Below, in pieces: positions 42,852 through 50,135 of a stretch of 64,000 nt of DNA; within the stretch, counting starts at the first letter, position 1; each line of letters begins with the position of its first letter. The stretch is from VRUE01 sp963770315. GTDB lineage: Bacteria > Actinomycetota > Thermoleophilia > Solirubrobacterales > 70-9. The stretch is from positions 1,922,001 to 1,986,000 of the forward strand of contig CAVYPC010000002.1 of assembly GCA_963770315.1 (NCBI GenBank), given 5' to 3'. Both the position numbers and the translations under genes were made by a program. The notes below the pieces were generated by a model. That model made no database searches. It was not told where the DNA came from and saw only the letters and a list, made by a program, of their open reading frames with translations.

Positions 42852-43061
42852 GGGCGCGGCGATGCTATCGACGCAGGCCCTCGAACAGGTCGACGATTGC
42901 CGCCTCGGAGCGCTCGCGACTCGGGCCGCGACCCGCTCCAGAACCCGGCGCTCGCTGGCCTCGTACACCGCCCTGAACAGATCGAGCTTGGAGGGAAAGT
43001 GGTGGTAGAGAGCGCCGCGACTTACCCCCGAGCGCCGCAGGATCTCCTCAATAGAGACCAT
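42852..43061 (-). pseudogene. TetR DNA-binding domain remnant joined in frame to icd
   Basis: From ATG 43061 the frame reads MVSIEEILRRSGVSRGALYH, then HFPSKLDLFRAVYEASERRV, the helix-turn-helix and following helix of a TetR protein. The first TetR helix and the whole ligand domain are missing. Residues after VAARVASA no longer look like TetR; in another frame AIVDLFEGLRR ends at a stop codon, as if a frameshift had joined it to icd. No stop interrupts the frame into icd. Best read as a decayed regulator that now provides the icd leader or an N-terminal extension. Confidence 0.6.
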
Positions 43062-43070
43062 AATTGTCTC
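43054..43070. promoter_or_regulatory. Palindrome GAGAC-CATAATT-GTCTC over the TetR remnant start
   Basis: Perfect 5-bp arms; the remnant's ATG lies inside. It sits between the divergent DUF4242 gene and the TetR remnant, so it may be the surviving operator of the lost regulator. Confidence 0.35.
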
Positions 43071-43095
43071 GACCCCGAAGCAAGGAGGAGTGGAC

Positions 43096-43398
43096 GTGAA
43101 GACCTATGTGATCCGCAGGGAGAAGGCGTGGGCAAGCCCGGAGGAGCTGGAGGCCACGGCCGGCCGCTCGAAAGACGTCGCCGAGAGCGATTTCCCGCAG
43201 GACATCAGCTGGATCCGCAGCTACGTGATCGCCGAGCCCGGCGGCACGCTGGGGACGGTCTGCATCTACCAGGCCAGCGGGATCGAGGCGGTGCGCGAGC
43301 ACGCAAAGCGGGTCGGCATGCCGGCGGACGAGATCCTCGAGGTGGCCGACACGGTGATCATCCGGCCCGATCCGGAGCCTCAGGCCGCATCCGCCTAA
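43096..43398 (+). CDS. DUF4242-family small protein
   Basis: A 100-residue ferredoxin-fold-like protein, VKTYVIRREKAWASPEELEA. AAGGAGG lies 7 bases before this GTG, whereas the earlier GTG (43090) is too close. The SWIRSYVIAEPGGTLGTVCIYQASGIEAVREHAKRVGMP segment is typical of DUF4242, small proteins sometimes described as nickel-binding-like and of uncertain role. Divergent from icd and its TetR remnant; 24 bases before the acyl-CoA dehydrogenase, likely co-transcribed. Confidence 0.8.
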   Translation: MKTYVIRREKAWASPEELEATAGRSKDVAESDFPQDISWIRSYVIAEPGGTLGTVCIYQASGIEAVREHAKRVGMPADEILEVADTVIIRPDPEPQAASA

Positions 43399-43422
43399 CC
43401 ACTACGCGGTTCTCCTGCGAGA

Positions 43423-45102
43423 ATGGTGGCGATGGCCACCGCCGAGCGCAGCACCAGTCAGACGCACGAGGTCTTCAACCAGGCCACGCCCCTGGAGGAC
43501 TACAACTCCTTCGACGCCGACCGCGTCCTCAACGAGGCGCTGCAGCGCGAGGGCGCCGGCTGGGCCGAGGAGAAGGCACGCGAGCTGGGTGCGATCTGCG
43601 GCTCCTCGCAGACGATCCGCTGGGGCTTCGAAGCGAACGAGCGCAAGCCCGAGCTGCGTACCCACGACCGCTACGGCCACCGCATCGACGAGGTCGAGTT
43701 CGACAGCTCCTGGCACGAACTGATGCGGATCGGGGTCGACCATGGCCTGCACGCCACGCCCTGGCGCGAGCCGGGGCCGGGCGCCCACGTCGCCCGCGCC
43801 GCGATGTTCACCCTGCTGATGCAGGCCGAGAGCGGCGTCGGCTGCCCGCTCTCGATGACCTACTCGGCGATCCCGGCGCTGCGCAGGCAACCCGAGCTGG
43901 CCGAGGAGTGGGAATCGCGCTTCCTCTCGCTCGACTACGACGAGCGCTCGCTGCCGGCCGAGCGCAAGCGCGGCGCCCTCTGCGGGATGGCGATGACCGA
44001 GAAGCAGGGCGGCTCCGACGTACGCGCCAACACGACGACGGCGACCCCGCTGAACGGCGGCGGCCCCGGAGCCGAGTACGAGATCGTCGGCCACAAGTGG
44101 TTCTGCTCGGCGCCGATGTGCGACGCCTTCCTCGTCCTCGCCCAGACCGACTCGGGCATCTCCTGCTTCCTGATGCCGCGCTGGACCCCGGACGGCGAAC
44201 GCAACGCGTTCCAGATCCAGCGGCTCAAGGACAAGCTCGGCAACCGCTCCAACGCCTCCTCGGAGCTCGAGTTCCGGGGCGCCTGGGCGCGTATGGTCGG
44301 CGAAGAGGGACGGGGCGTGCCGACGATCATCGAGATGGTCAACCACACCCGGCTCGACTGCGTGATCGGCGCCGCCACCGGCTACCGAGCCGGGGTCGTG
44401 CAGGCGCTCAACCACACCGCTCAGCGAGCCGCCTTCGGCAAGCGGCTGATCGACCAGCCGCTGATGCGCAACGTGCTCGCCGACCTCTGCGTCGAGTCCG
44501 AGGCGGCGACGATCGCCGCGATGCGCCTCGCCCGCGCCTACGACGAGGTCGCCGCCGGCGACGAGGAGGCGATCGAGTTCCGCCGCCTCGCCAACGCCGT
44601 GCTCAAGTACTGGATGTGCAAGCGGGCCCCCTGGCACGCGGTCGAGTGCCTCGAGTGCCTGGGCGGCAACGGCTACGTCGAGGAGTCCGGCATGCCGCGC
44701 CTCTACCGCGAGGCGCCGCTGGCCTCGATCTGGGAGGGCTCGGGCAACGTCCAGTGCCTCGACGTGCTGCGGGCGATGGTCAAGAACCCGGCTTCGGTCG
44801 AGGCGTTCTTCGCCGAGGTTCTCGCGGGCGCCGGCGCGGAACCGAAGCTGGACGCATATGTCACCTCCCTGCGAGCCGAGATCCCCGGCGACATCGAGAC
44901 GATCGAGTCGCGCGCCCGCCGTGTGGTCGAGGGAATGGCCCTCGCCCTGCAGGCCTCGCTGCTGGTCCGCTACGGCGACCCCGCCGTCGCCGACGCCTTC
45001 TGCGCCTCACGCCTCTCGGGCGACTGGGGCAACGCTTTCGGGACGCTCCCCGCCGCAACCGATTTCGGCCGCATCATCGAGCGGCACATGCCGGTTTCGT
45101 AA
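43423..45102 (+). CDS. Acyl-CoA dehydrogenase, AidB-like
   Basis: A 559-residue flavoprotein of the acyl-CoA dehydrogenase superfamily, of the longer AidB/isovaleryl-like type. CGMAMTEKQGGSDVRANTTTA and HKWFCSAPMCDAFLVLAQTD form the FAD and substrate region. TRLDCVIGAATGYRAGVVQALNHTAQRAAFGKRLIDQPLMRNVLADL and the C-terminal LECLGGNGYVEESGMPRLYREAPLASIWEGSGNVQCLDVLRAM are highly characteristic. AidB proteins are linked to alkylation-damage response or lipid breakdown; the natural substrate is unclear. An ATG three codons later is an alternative start. Confidence 0.92.
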   Translation: MVAMATAERSTSQTHEVFNQATPLEDYNSFDADRVLNEALQREGAGWAEEKARELGAICGSSQTIRWGFEANERKPELRTHDRYGHRIDEVEFDSSWHELMRIGVDHGLHATPWREPGPGAHVARAAMFTLLMQAESGVGCPLSMTYSAIPALRRQPELAEEWESRFLSLDYDERSLPAERKRGALCGMAMTEKQGGSDVRANTTTATPLNGGGPGAEYEIVGHKWFCSAPMCDAFLVLAQTDSGISCFLMPRWTPDGERNAFQIQRLKDKLGNRSNASSELEFRGAWARMVGEEGRGVPTIIEMVNHTRLDCVIGAATGYRAGVVQALNHTAQRAAFGKRLIDQPLMRNVLADLCVESEAATIAAMRLARAYDEVAAGDEEAIEFRRLANAVLKYWMCKRAPWHAVECLECLGGNGYVEESGMPRLYREAPLASIWEGSGNVQCLDVLRAMVKNPASVEAFFAEVLAGAGAEPKLDAYVTSLRAEIPGDIETIESRARRVVEGMALALQASLLVRYGDPAVADAFCASRLSGDWGNAFGTLPAATDFGRIIERHMPVS

Positions 45103-45162
45103 CCCCCGCGACCTAGAGCCCGAGTCCTGCCCGCCATAGGCCCAGGGGCGCTGCTGGGGGGT

Positions 45163-45648
45163 GTGCAAAAATACTTTGTGTTTATGCTCAGGGGGAGTCG
45201 CGTCGCCGTGTTGCTCATGCTGGTCATCGGCATGCTGGCGGCGATGGCCGGCAACGCCTCCGCGGCGGGCTGGCTTCCCGAAGTCAATGCATCACCAGTC
45301 CTTCCGAATGCATCGAAATTCAGCGGCTCGCTGCAGGATGTCGCGGTCGATGCGCAAGGCGACGCGACCGCCGTATGGACCCAGTTCGAAGGAACGGAAG
45401 AAATCCTGGAAGCCGCAACGCGGCCCGCCGGCGGAGGCTGGAGCGCCCCGGTCCAGCTGTCACAAGCCGGCGAGCAACCACTCTCACCGAAGGTAGTCGT
45501 CAGCCCCGATGGCGACGCTGCCGTCGTCTGGTTCGGGCCGGGGCGCTACCGGTTGCTCGTGACCGCCTCTGCAGACGGCGAGACGGCGATCGCCGCGGCG
45601 ATCGAGTTCACGATTGCCCCCGGCCTCCAACAGATCCGTCGCCACTAA
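45163..45648 (+). CDS. Short secreted protein resembling a truncated beta-propeller surface protein
   Basis: A 161-residue exported protein from GTG 45163. Signal peptide about 1-35 (VAVLLMLVIGMLAAMAGNASA). Then one and a half copies of a repeat I associate with large surface propellers: VAVDAQGDATAVWTQFEGTEEILEAATRPAGGGWSAPVQLS and VVVSPDGDAAVVWF. The remainder, GPGRYRLLVTASADGETAIAAAIEFTIAPG, looks like a different beta domain. Large relatives carry many repeats, so this looks like an internally deleted member. Not a clear enzyme. Confidence 0.6.
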   Translation: MQKYFVFMLRGSRVAVLLMLVIGMLAAMAGNASAAGWLPEVNASPVLPNASKFSGSLQDVAVDAQGDATAVWTQFEGTEEILEAATRPAGGGWSAPVQLSQAGEQPLSPKVVVSPDGDAAVVWFGPGRYRLLVTASADGETAIAAAIEFTIAPGLQQIRRH

Positions 45649-45744
45649 GCAGTCGGGCACGGCAGCGGAGGAACCGGGATGCACGAGCCCTTGCGCGGCT
45701 CCTGGCAACTTGTATTACCGAGCGGATATACCGACTATCGATGA

Positions 45745-46761
45745 ATGCGCCTGGTTCGCAGAATTGGCGCATTGGGGCTGATCCTTGCTGCGCTAGTTGC
45801 CGCGCCCGCCGATGCGTCACCCGCGAAAGTCGCCGCCTTGCAGTCGGCGCTGCAGAGCCTGCAGCTCTACAGCGGCTTCGTCGACGGGATCAAAGGGCCT
45901 CTAACTCGCCACGGGATCCGCGCCTTCCAGCGTCGGCGCGGGCTGCACGTCGACGGGATCATCGGCCCCGAAACCCGGCGGGCGCTCGGCTGGCGCGGTA
46001 GGCCCGGGTTCGGGAGCAGGGTGATGCGATATGGCGACAAAGGCTGGGACGTCGCAGCGCTCCAGTTCCTGCTCCAACGCGCCGGCCATGGCTCTGGCAG
46101 GGCCGACGGCCTCTTCGGTCCGCTGACCAGGGCGGCGGTGGTGCGCGCCCAAGAAGCTGCCGGCGTCGGGGTCGACGGGCTCGCAGGGCCGGTCACGATC
46201 CGCTCGCTCCGATCCGGAGTGAGCGGGAACAATGGAGAAGCGCCCACGGGCCCGGTCTGGTTCCTGCGACCGGTCCCGGGCCCGATCGGCGACCCGTTCG
46301 GCGCACCGCGCAACGGCTACACCCACACGGGTGTCGACTTCCCGGAGCCCGAAGGCGCCCCGATTGCCGCGGCCGGGGTCGGAACGGTCATCTACGCCGC
46401 ATACAACGGCGGCGGCTACGGCAACCTCGTGGTTATCCAGCATCGCCTCGGGTACACGAGCTGGTACGGGCACATGTCCGAGATCACCGCCTATGTCGGG
46501 GAGGACGTGGTCGGCGGGACGCGGATCGGATACGTCGGCTCAACCGGGGACGCGACCGGTCCCCACCTGCACTTCGAGGTCCGCCACTACGACACGCCGA
46601 TCAACCCGGTGCCGCTGCTGCTCTCAACGGTCGCCGGGCGGCTGGCGACGACCGCTCGGCGCGGCCCCTCCGGCGGCTGTGACGGTGTCAATCGCGGTCG
46701 CCGCGGCTCCGCCCGCCGCGACAACTGGATCGCCACCGAGCGCCTCTGCGCGGAGCGGTAG
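45745..46761 (+). CDS. Secreted M23 peptidase with two peptidoglycan-binding repeats
   Basis: A 338-residue exported protein. Signal peptide about 1-24 (LGLILAALVAAPADA). Two PG_binding_1 repeats follow: LQSALQSLQLYSGFVDGIKGPLTRHGIRAFQRRRGLHVDGIIGPET and LQFLLQRAGHGSGRADGLFGPLTRAAVVRAQEAAGVGVDGLAGPVT. The LytM/M23 zinc peptidase domain has His194 and Asp198 (HTGVDF) and HLHFE (His274, His276), a full set of zinc and catalytic residues. It should cut peptidoglycan cross-bridges. The C-terminal 45 residues are Arg/Gly-rich and not part of the domain. Confidence 0.93.
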   Translation: MRLVRRIGALGLILAALVAAPADASPAKVAALQSALQSLQLYSGFVDGIKGPLTRHGIRAFQRRRGLHVDGIIGPETRRALGWRGRPGFGSRVMRYGDKGWDVAALQFLLQRAGHGSGRADGLFGPLTRAAVVRAQEAAGVGVDGLAGPVTIRSLRSGVSGNNGEAPTGPVWFLRPVPGPIGDPFGAPRNGYTHTGVDFPEPEGAPIAAAGVGTVIYAAYNGGGYGNLVVIQHRLGYTSWYGHMSEITAYVGEDVVGGTRIGYVGSTGDATGPHLHFEVRHYDTPINPVPLLLSTVAGRLATTARRGPSGGCDGVNRGRRGSARRDNWIATERLCAER

Positions 46762-46786
46762 TGTCCGAAAACTCGCCCACCAACCT

Positions 46787-47956
46787 CTAGCCGGCGGCGT
46801 CGCGCAGCGCTCGCCCAACCTGCTCGGCGGTGATCACGCCACTGAGACGGCCGTCGGCGTCCACCGCCATCACGGCGCCAAAACGTCGCAGGGCCCGATT
46901 GGCGAGAAGGGTGTCCAGAGGGGCGTCGTCGCGGACCTGGAAGGTGCCGTCGTCGCTGTCGCGCTCGATCAGCTCGGAGATCAGCGATGTCGTGCGGGAG
47001 GTCTCCGGCACCTCGTCGGCGCTATCGCGAATCACGAGACCGAGGAAGCGGTGGGCGGTGTCCACCACCGGGAACCACGACCAGCGGTAGCGCAGGAAGT
47101 ACTCGTCGAGCGCCTGCTCCACGTTGAGCTGGCCAGGGATGGCCACCGGCTCGCGATCCATCACGTCGGCGACGACCAGCTTGCTGATCCGGCTCGTGAT
47201 CGCCGTCTGCGCGGTGGCGGCCCGGGCCGAGCCATTGACGACGAAGCCGATCAGGGCCAGCCAGACGCCGCCGAAGACGTAGCCATCGAAGACCAGCAGC
47301 AGGCCGCCGCCGATGAAGAGGTAGGCGAAGACGCGCCCCAGGTTGGCGGCGAACCGGGTCGCCGCCGCGCGGTCCCCCGTCCGCCACCAGGCGATCGCCC
47401 GCACGATCCTTCCCCCGTCCATCGGGAAGGCGGGCAGCAGATTGAAGACGAGCACGAGGAGGTTGATCGAAGCGAGCCAACCGACCATCGCCAGCAAGCC
47501 CGAAACCCCCGAGTCGCTCTCGATCAGCACCGCCTTGCGGAAGCCCTCCGCACCCGCTGCCCCGATACCGATCGCGGTCAGCACGACGACGATCGCCAGC
47601 GTCACCAGGGGACCGGCGATCGCCACCTCGAGCTCGGTCTTCGGCGAGTCCGACTCGCGGTCCATCCGCGCCATCCCGCCGAAGATCCAGAGCTGGATGC
47701 TGGAGATGCCGATCCCGTTGCGCAGCGCCGCCATCGCGTGGCCGAGCTCGTGCAGGACGATCGAGCCGAAGAAGCCGAAGGCACTGAGGATCGCCAGCAG
47801 GAACGGCGTGGAGGAAGAGCTGCTCTCGTCCAGCACGTTGCCGTAGAACTGCGAGAGCCAGAAGATGACCAGGAAGAGGACGAAGAACCAGGACCAGTCG
47901 ACCGCGATCCGGATCCCTCGTACGTGGAATAGCGTTATCGGTTTGCCGCCGAACAT
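46787..47956 (-). CDS. Site-2 protease family protein with CBS domains
   Basis: A 389-residue membrane zinc protease (M50, SpoIVFB-like). Six hydrophobic helices, with HELGH in GSIVLHELGHAMAAL and the second site NLLPAFPMDGGRIVRA. Two CBS domains follow (VVADVMDREPVAIPGQLNVEQALDEYFLRYRWSWFPVVD and the C-terminal DAPLDTLLANRALRRFGAVMAVDADGRLSGVITAEQVGRAL), which probably sense adenine nucleotides. It cleaves membrane substrates such as anti-sigma factors. Start ATG 47956; a TTG 9 bases upstream is possible. Palindromic element H lies 12 bases before it. Confidence 0.93.
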   Translation of the reverse strand: MFGGKPITLFHVRGIRIAVDWSWFFVLFLVIFWLSQFYGNVLDESSSSSTPFLLAILSAFGFFGSIVLHELGHAMAALRNGIGISSIQLWIFGGMARMDRESDSPKTELEVAIAGPLVTLAIVVVLTAIGIGAAGAEGFRKAVLIESDSGVSGLLAMVGWLASINLLVLVFNLLPAFPMDGGRIVRAIAWWRTGDRAAATRFAANLGRVFAYLFIGGGLLLVFDGYVFGGVWLALIGFVVNGSARAATAQTAITSRISKLVVADVMDREPVAIPGQLNVEQALDEYFLRYRWSWFPVVDTAHRFLGLVIRDSADEVPETSRTTSLISELIERDSDDGTFQVRDDAPLDTLLANRALRRFGAVMAVDADGRLSGVITAEQVGRALRDAAG

Positions 47957-47968
47957 TGGCCTCAATGG

Positions 47969-48088
47969 TACGGGGCCATTCGGGTGGGGGTTTCACTTAA
48001 CTTTTTCGGTGGATCGCGGTTGGGCTGACGCCCGAGAGCGTTGACGAAAAAGTACAAGACGTTTCACCCCCACCCGGATGGCCCCGTA
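47969..48088. repeat. Family II palindromic element, copy H
   Basis: Arms 47969-47991 and 48066-48088 (23 nt) are complementary with one G-U wobble. The interior starts TTTCACTTAACTTTTTC (47991-48007) and ends GAAAAAGTACAAGACGTTTC (48046-48065), identical to copy G, but the arm sequence and the loop between are different. This copy lies between two divergent gene starts, 12 bases from each, so it cannot be a transcription terminator for them and would be in both 5' leaders. Confidence 0.8.
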
Positions 48089-48100
48089 TAAGTTCCGGCG

Positions 48101-49276
48101 ATGCTCGTCGACAAGGACCGACTTAGAAGCTGGCTCGAGGGGCTGGAGCGGATCGACAGACCCTCTGCTTCCGAGGGTGAGCGGCGGGCTGCTGAGTGGC
48201 TGGTCGAGCGTTTTGGCGAGCTCGGGGCTGAGGCGCGGATCGAGGCTGAGCCCGCCCACGGCACCTACTGGTGGCCGCTTGGCATCGGCGCCGCCCTGGG
48301 CGCGCTCGGCGGGATCGCTGCGCTGCGCGGCCGGCGGCTGCTGGGCGGCGCTCTGGCTGCCGGCGCCGCGGCCGGCATGGCCTCCGACTTCCCGCCCGGA
48401 AAGCGCCTGCTGCGGCGCGCCCTCCCCCGCCGCACGACCTACAACGTCGTCTGCGAGCTCGGCCCCCCAGACGCGGAGCACACGATCGTCCTCATCGCCC
48501 ACCACGACGCCGCCCACTCGGGCCTCGTCTTCCACCCCGAGATTCCCAACATCGCCGACCGCCTGGGGATGATCGAGCGCACCGACACCAGCCCGCCGCT
48601 TATGGCGCCGGTGATAGGCGGGCCGGTCCTGGCGGCGCTCGGCGCACTCACCGGCAAGCGCCTGCTGACCAAGCTCGGTGTGTTCCTCGGCGTCGGCTCG
48701 GCAGCGGCGATGACCGAGATCGGCTTGCGCGACGTCGTCCCCGGCGCCAACGACAACGGCAGCGCGGTGGTCTCCCTGCTCGCCCTCGCCGAGGAGCTGC
48801 TCGCGCGGCCACCGCAGAATCTGCGGACGATCCTCCTCTCGGTCGGCTCCGAGGAGTCCTTCAGCGAGGGGATGAAGGCCTTCGGCGAGCGCCACTTCCC
48901 GGACCTGCCGCGCGAAAGCACGTTCTTCCTCTGCCTCGAGTCGACCGGCTCGCCCCACCTGCTGGTCTTGCGCGGCGAGGGATTCCTGAAGATGCGCGAG
49001 TACCCGGCTCGCTCACTCGCTCTCATGGACGGCCTGGCCGAGGAGCTCGGCATCTGGCTCTATCCAAACCTGCGCACGCGCAGCGGCACCGATGGGCTGG
49101 AGTCCTCGGCGGCGGGCTATGAGACCGCGGTGATCGCCAGCTGCACCGACCTCAAGCAGCCCGCCAACTACCACTGGTGGCACGACCTCGCCGAGAACGT
49201 CGATTTCGACACCGTCGCCGACGGCATCCGCCTCTCCAAGGCCGCGATCCGCCGCCTAGACGAACGCTGGCTGTAG
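48101..49276 (+). CDS. M28-family zinc aminopeptidase-like membrane protein
   Basis: A 391-residue M28 peptidase. The zinc residues are recognisable: LIAHHDAAHSG (His), VPGANDNGSAVVSLLALAEELL (Asp), SVGSEESFSEGMKAFGERHF (Glu pair), and a later ASCTDLKQPANYHWWHDLAENVD (His). Hydrophobic stretches at YWWPLGIGAALGALGGIAAL and in the insert LMAPVIGGPVLAALGALTG suggest membrane association, which is unusual for M28 enzymes. It probably trims peptides or acts in cell-envelope turnover. Divergent from the site-2 protease. Confidence 0.85.
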   Translation: MLVDKDRLRSWLEGLERIDRPSASEGERRAAEWLVERFGELGAEARIEAEPAHGTYWWPLGIGAALGALGGIAALRGRRLLGGALAAGAAAGMASDFPPGKRLLRRALPRRTTYNVVCELGPPDAEHTIVLIAHHDAAHSGLVFHPEIPNIADRLGMIERTDTSPPLMAPVIGGPVLAALGALTGKRLLTKLGVFLGVGSAAAMTEIGLRDVVPGANDNGSAVVSLLALAEELLARPPQNLRTILLSVGSEESFSEGMKAFGERHFPDLPRESTFFLCLESTGSPHLLVLRGEGFLKMREYPARSLALMDGLAEELGIWLYPNLRTRSGTDGLESSAAGYETAVIASCTDLKQPANYHWWHDLAENVDFDTVADGIRLSKAAIRRLDERWL

Positions 49277-49287
49277 GCACCAGAGGA

Positions 49288-49731
49288 CTAGGAAGGCGAA
49301 ACTGGTTCGACCCTGTAGTCGAAGAACTCCCCGTGACCGCGAAGCACCCGTTCCACCAGCGCCTGAGCCTCTTTCGAGCTCTCTGCATCCAGGTAAATGC
49401 TGTGTTTGTTCGGTCGTGGCAGCTCACCCCCAGGTCCAACCGCGCCCCCTCCGCGGCTGACGCGAATTTCCATTTTCGCGTCGCTGAGAGCTTTTTCGGC
49501 CTCAGTGCTCAGATAGCCAACGAAGCGAACACGATGGGTCCATGGCGCATTGAGGATCTGCATAACCCGGCTGTCGGTAAGTCCCGTGATCTCGCCCGCC
49601 CGCCGTCGGCTGATCGTGCGAGGAGTGTCACGCAATATCCGATCGCGGTCCTCTTGCGCCTCATCGAGCCGAGCCACAGCCTCAATCAAGCGCTCCTCGT
49701 CCATCTCGCGTTGAGATTTCCCAGTGCTCAT
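49288..49731 (-). CDS. Hypothetical protein with a possible DNA-binding segment
   Basis: A 147-residue protein. The N-terminal half is helical and charged, with a helix-turn-helix-like segment (RDTPRTISRRRAGEITGLTDSRVMQILNA). The C-terminal half resembles an alpha/beta unit (KHSIYLDAESSKEAQALVERVLRGHGEFFDYRVEP). I recognise no family. It converges on the M28 gene, 11 bases apart, and lies downstream of a strong hairpin and a small membrane-peptide gene on the same strand. Confidence 0.55.
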   Translation of the reverse strand: MSTGKSQREMDEERLIEAVARLDEAQEDRDRILRDTPRTISRRRAGEITGLTDSRVMQILNAPWTHRVRFVGYLSTEAEKALSDAKMEIRVSRGGGAVGPGGELPRPNKHSIYLDAESSKEAQALVERVLRGHGEFFDYRVEPVSPS

Positions 49732-49779
49732 GCGACAATGCCTGCAGGTTGAGAGCCGCTGGGCCTACCAGCGACTTCC

Positions 49780-49809
49780 GAGAAAGGCCCGCTTCGGCGG
49801 GCCTTTCTC
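49780..49809 (-). terminator. Rho-independent terminator hairpin
   Basis: Perfect 13-bp stem around a four-base loop: GAGAAAGGCCCGC, then TTCG, then GCGGGCCTTTCTC. On the minus strand it lies 43 bases after the stop codon of the 21-residue peptide gene. On the plus strand it is followed by ATTTGAG. It may terminate the small-peptide transcript. Confidence 0.65.
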
Positions 49810-49852
49810 ATTTGAGAAAGCGTCCCTGCGCCGAAGCGCCGGGACTTGGCGG

Positions 49853-49918
49853 CTACCGCTGAATGTTCTGGACGATCATCCAGATCAACAGCAGGTTGAG
49901 AGCCATTGAGCTGTCCAT
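49853..49918 (-). CDS. 21-residue membrane peptide
   Basis: A strong ribosome site AAAGGAGG stands 6 bases before an ATG that opens 21 codons and ends in TAG, too short for ordinary gene finders. The peptide begins MDSSMALN, has a hydrophobic core LLLIWMIV and ends QNIQR, as expected for a single-pass small membrane protein. A terminator-like hairpin follows. It is divergent from the sdh operon. Such peptides often attach to membrane enzymes; whether this one does is unknown. Confidence 0.6.
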   Translation of the reverse strand: MDSSMALNLLLIWMIVQNIQR

Positions 49919-50014
49919 GCGACCTCCTTTCTCTCGGGGATAAACCCGGGAGCGGGGACATGCCCCGAGCGGAGATCGGACTGCTTGGCCTCAATGCCAC
50001 CATGTATTTATGTT

Positions 50015-50052
50015 ACTGGATGACAAGGATGTTATCCAGTTTTTTGGATAAC
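50015..50052. promoter_or_regulatory. Cluster of inverted repeats in the sdh upstream region
   Basis: ACTGGAT (50015-50021) and ATCCAGT (50034-50040) form one inverted repeat; GTTATCCA (50031-50038) and TGGATAAC (50045-50052), separated by GTTTTT, form a second perfect 8-bp repeat that overlaps it. The region is AT-rich for this DNA and lies between the divergent small-peptide and sdhA starts. Suits one or two operators. Confidence 0.5.
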
Positions 50053-50090
50053 TATCTTTGACGACTTCTGCACCCCTCCCGGGATGTTCC

Positions 50091-50114
50091 AAATCCGACT
50101 GCGGGGTCGGATTT
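50091..50114 (+). promoter_or_regulatory. Leader hairpin before sdhA
   Basis: AAATCCGAC (50091-50099) and GTCGGATTT (50106-50114) form a perfect 9-bp stem with the loop TGCGGG, 21 bases before the sdhA GTG. It could be an attenuator or a leader structure limiting access to the start site; no antiterminator partner was seen. Confidence 0.4.
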
Positions 50115-50135
50115 CGCATCTATAGGATCGCCGCC

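Noticed and set aside
41610..45116. 1168-codon plus-strand frame
   Set aside because: Covers icd antisense and then an off-frame of the acyl-CoA dehydrogenase; the second half is Arg/Pro-rich without domains.
49728..50003. 91-codon minus-strand frame before the sdh operon
   Set aside because: Pro/Ser/Arg-rich, no ribosome site, and it overlaps the better supported 21-residue peptide gene and terminator.
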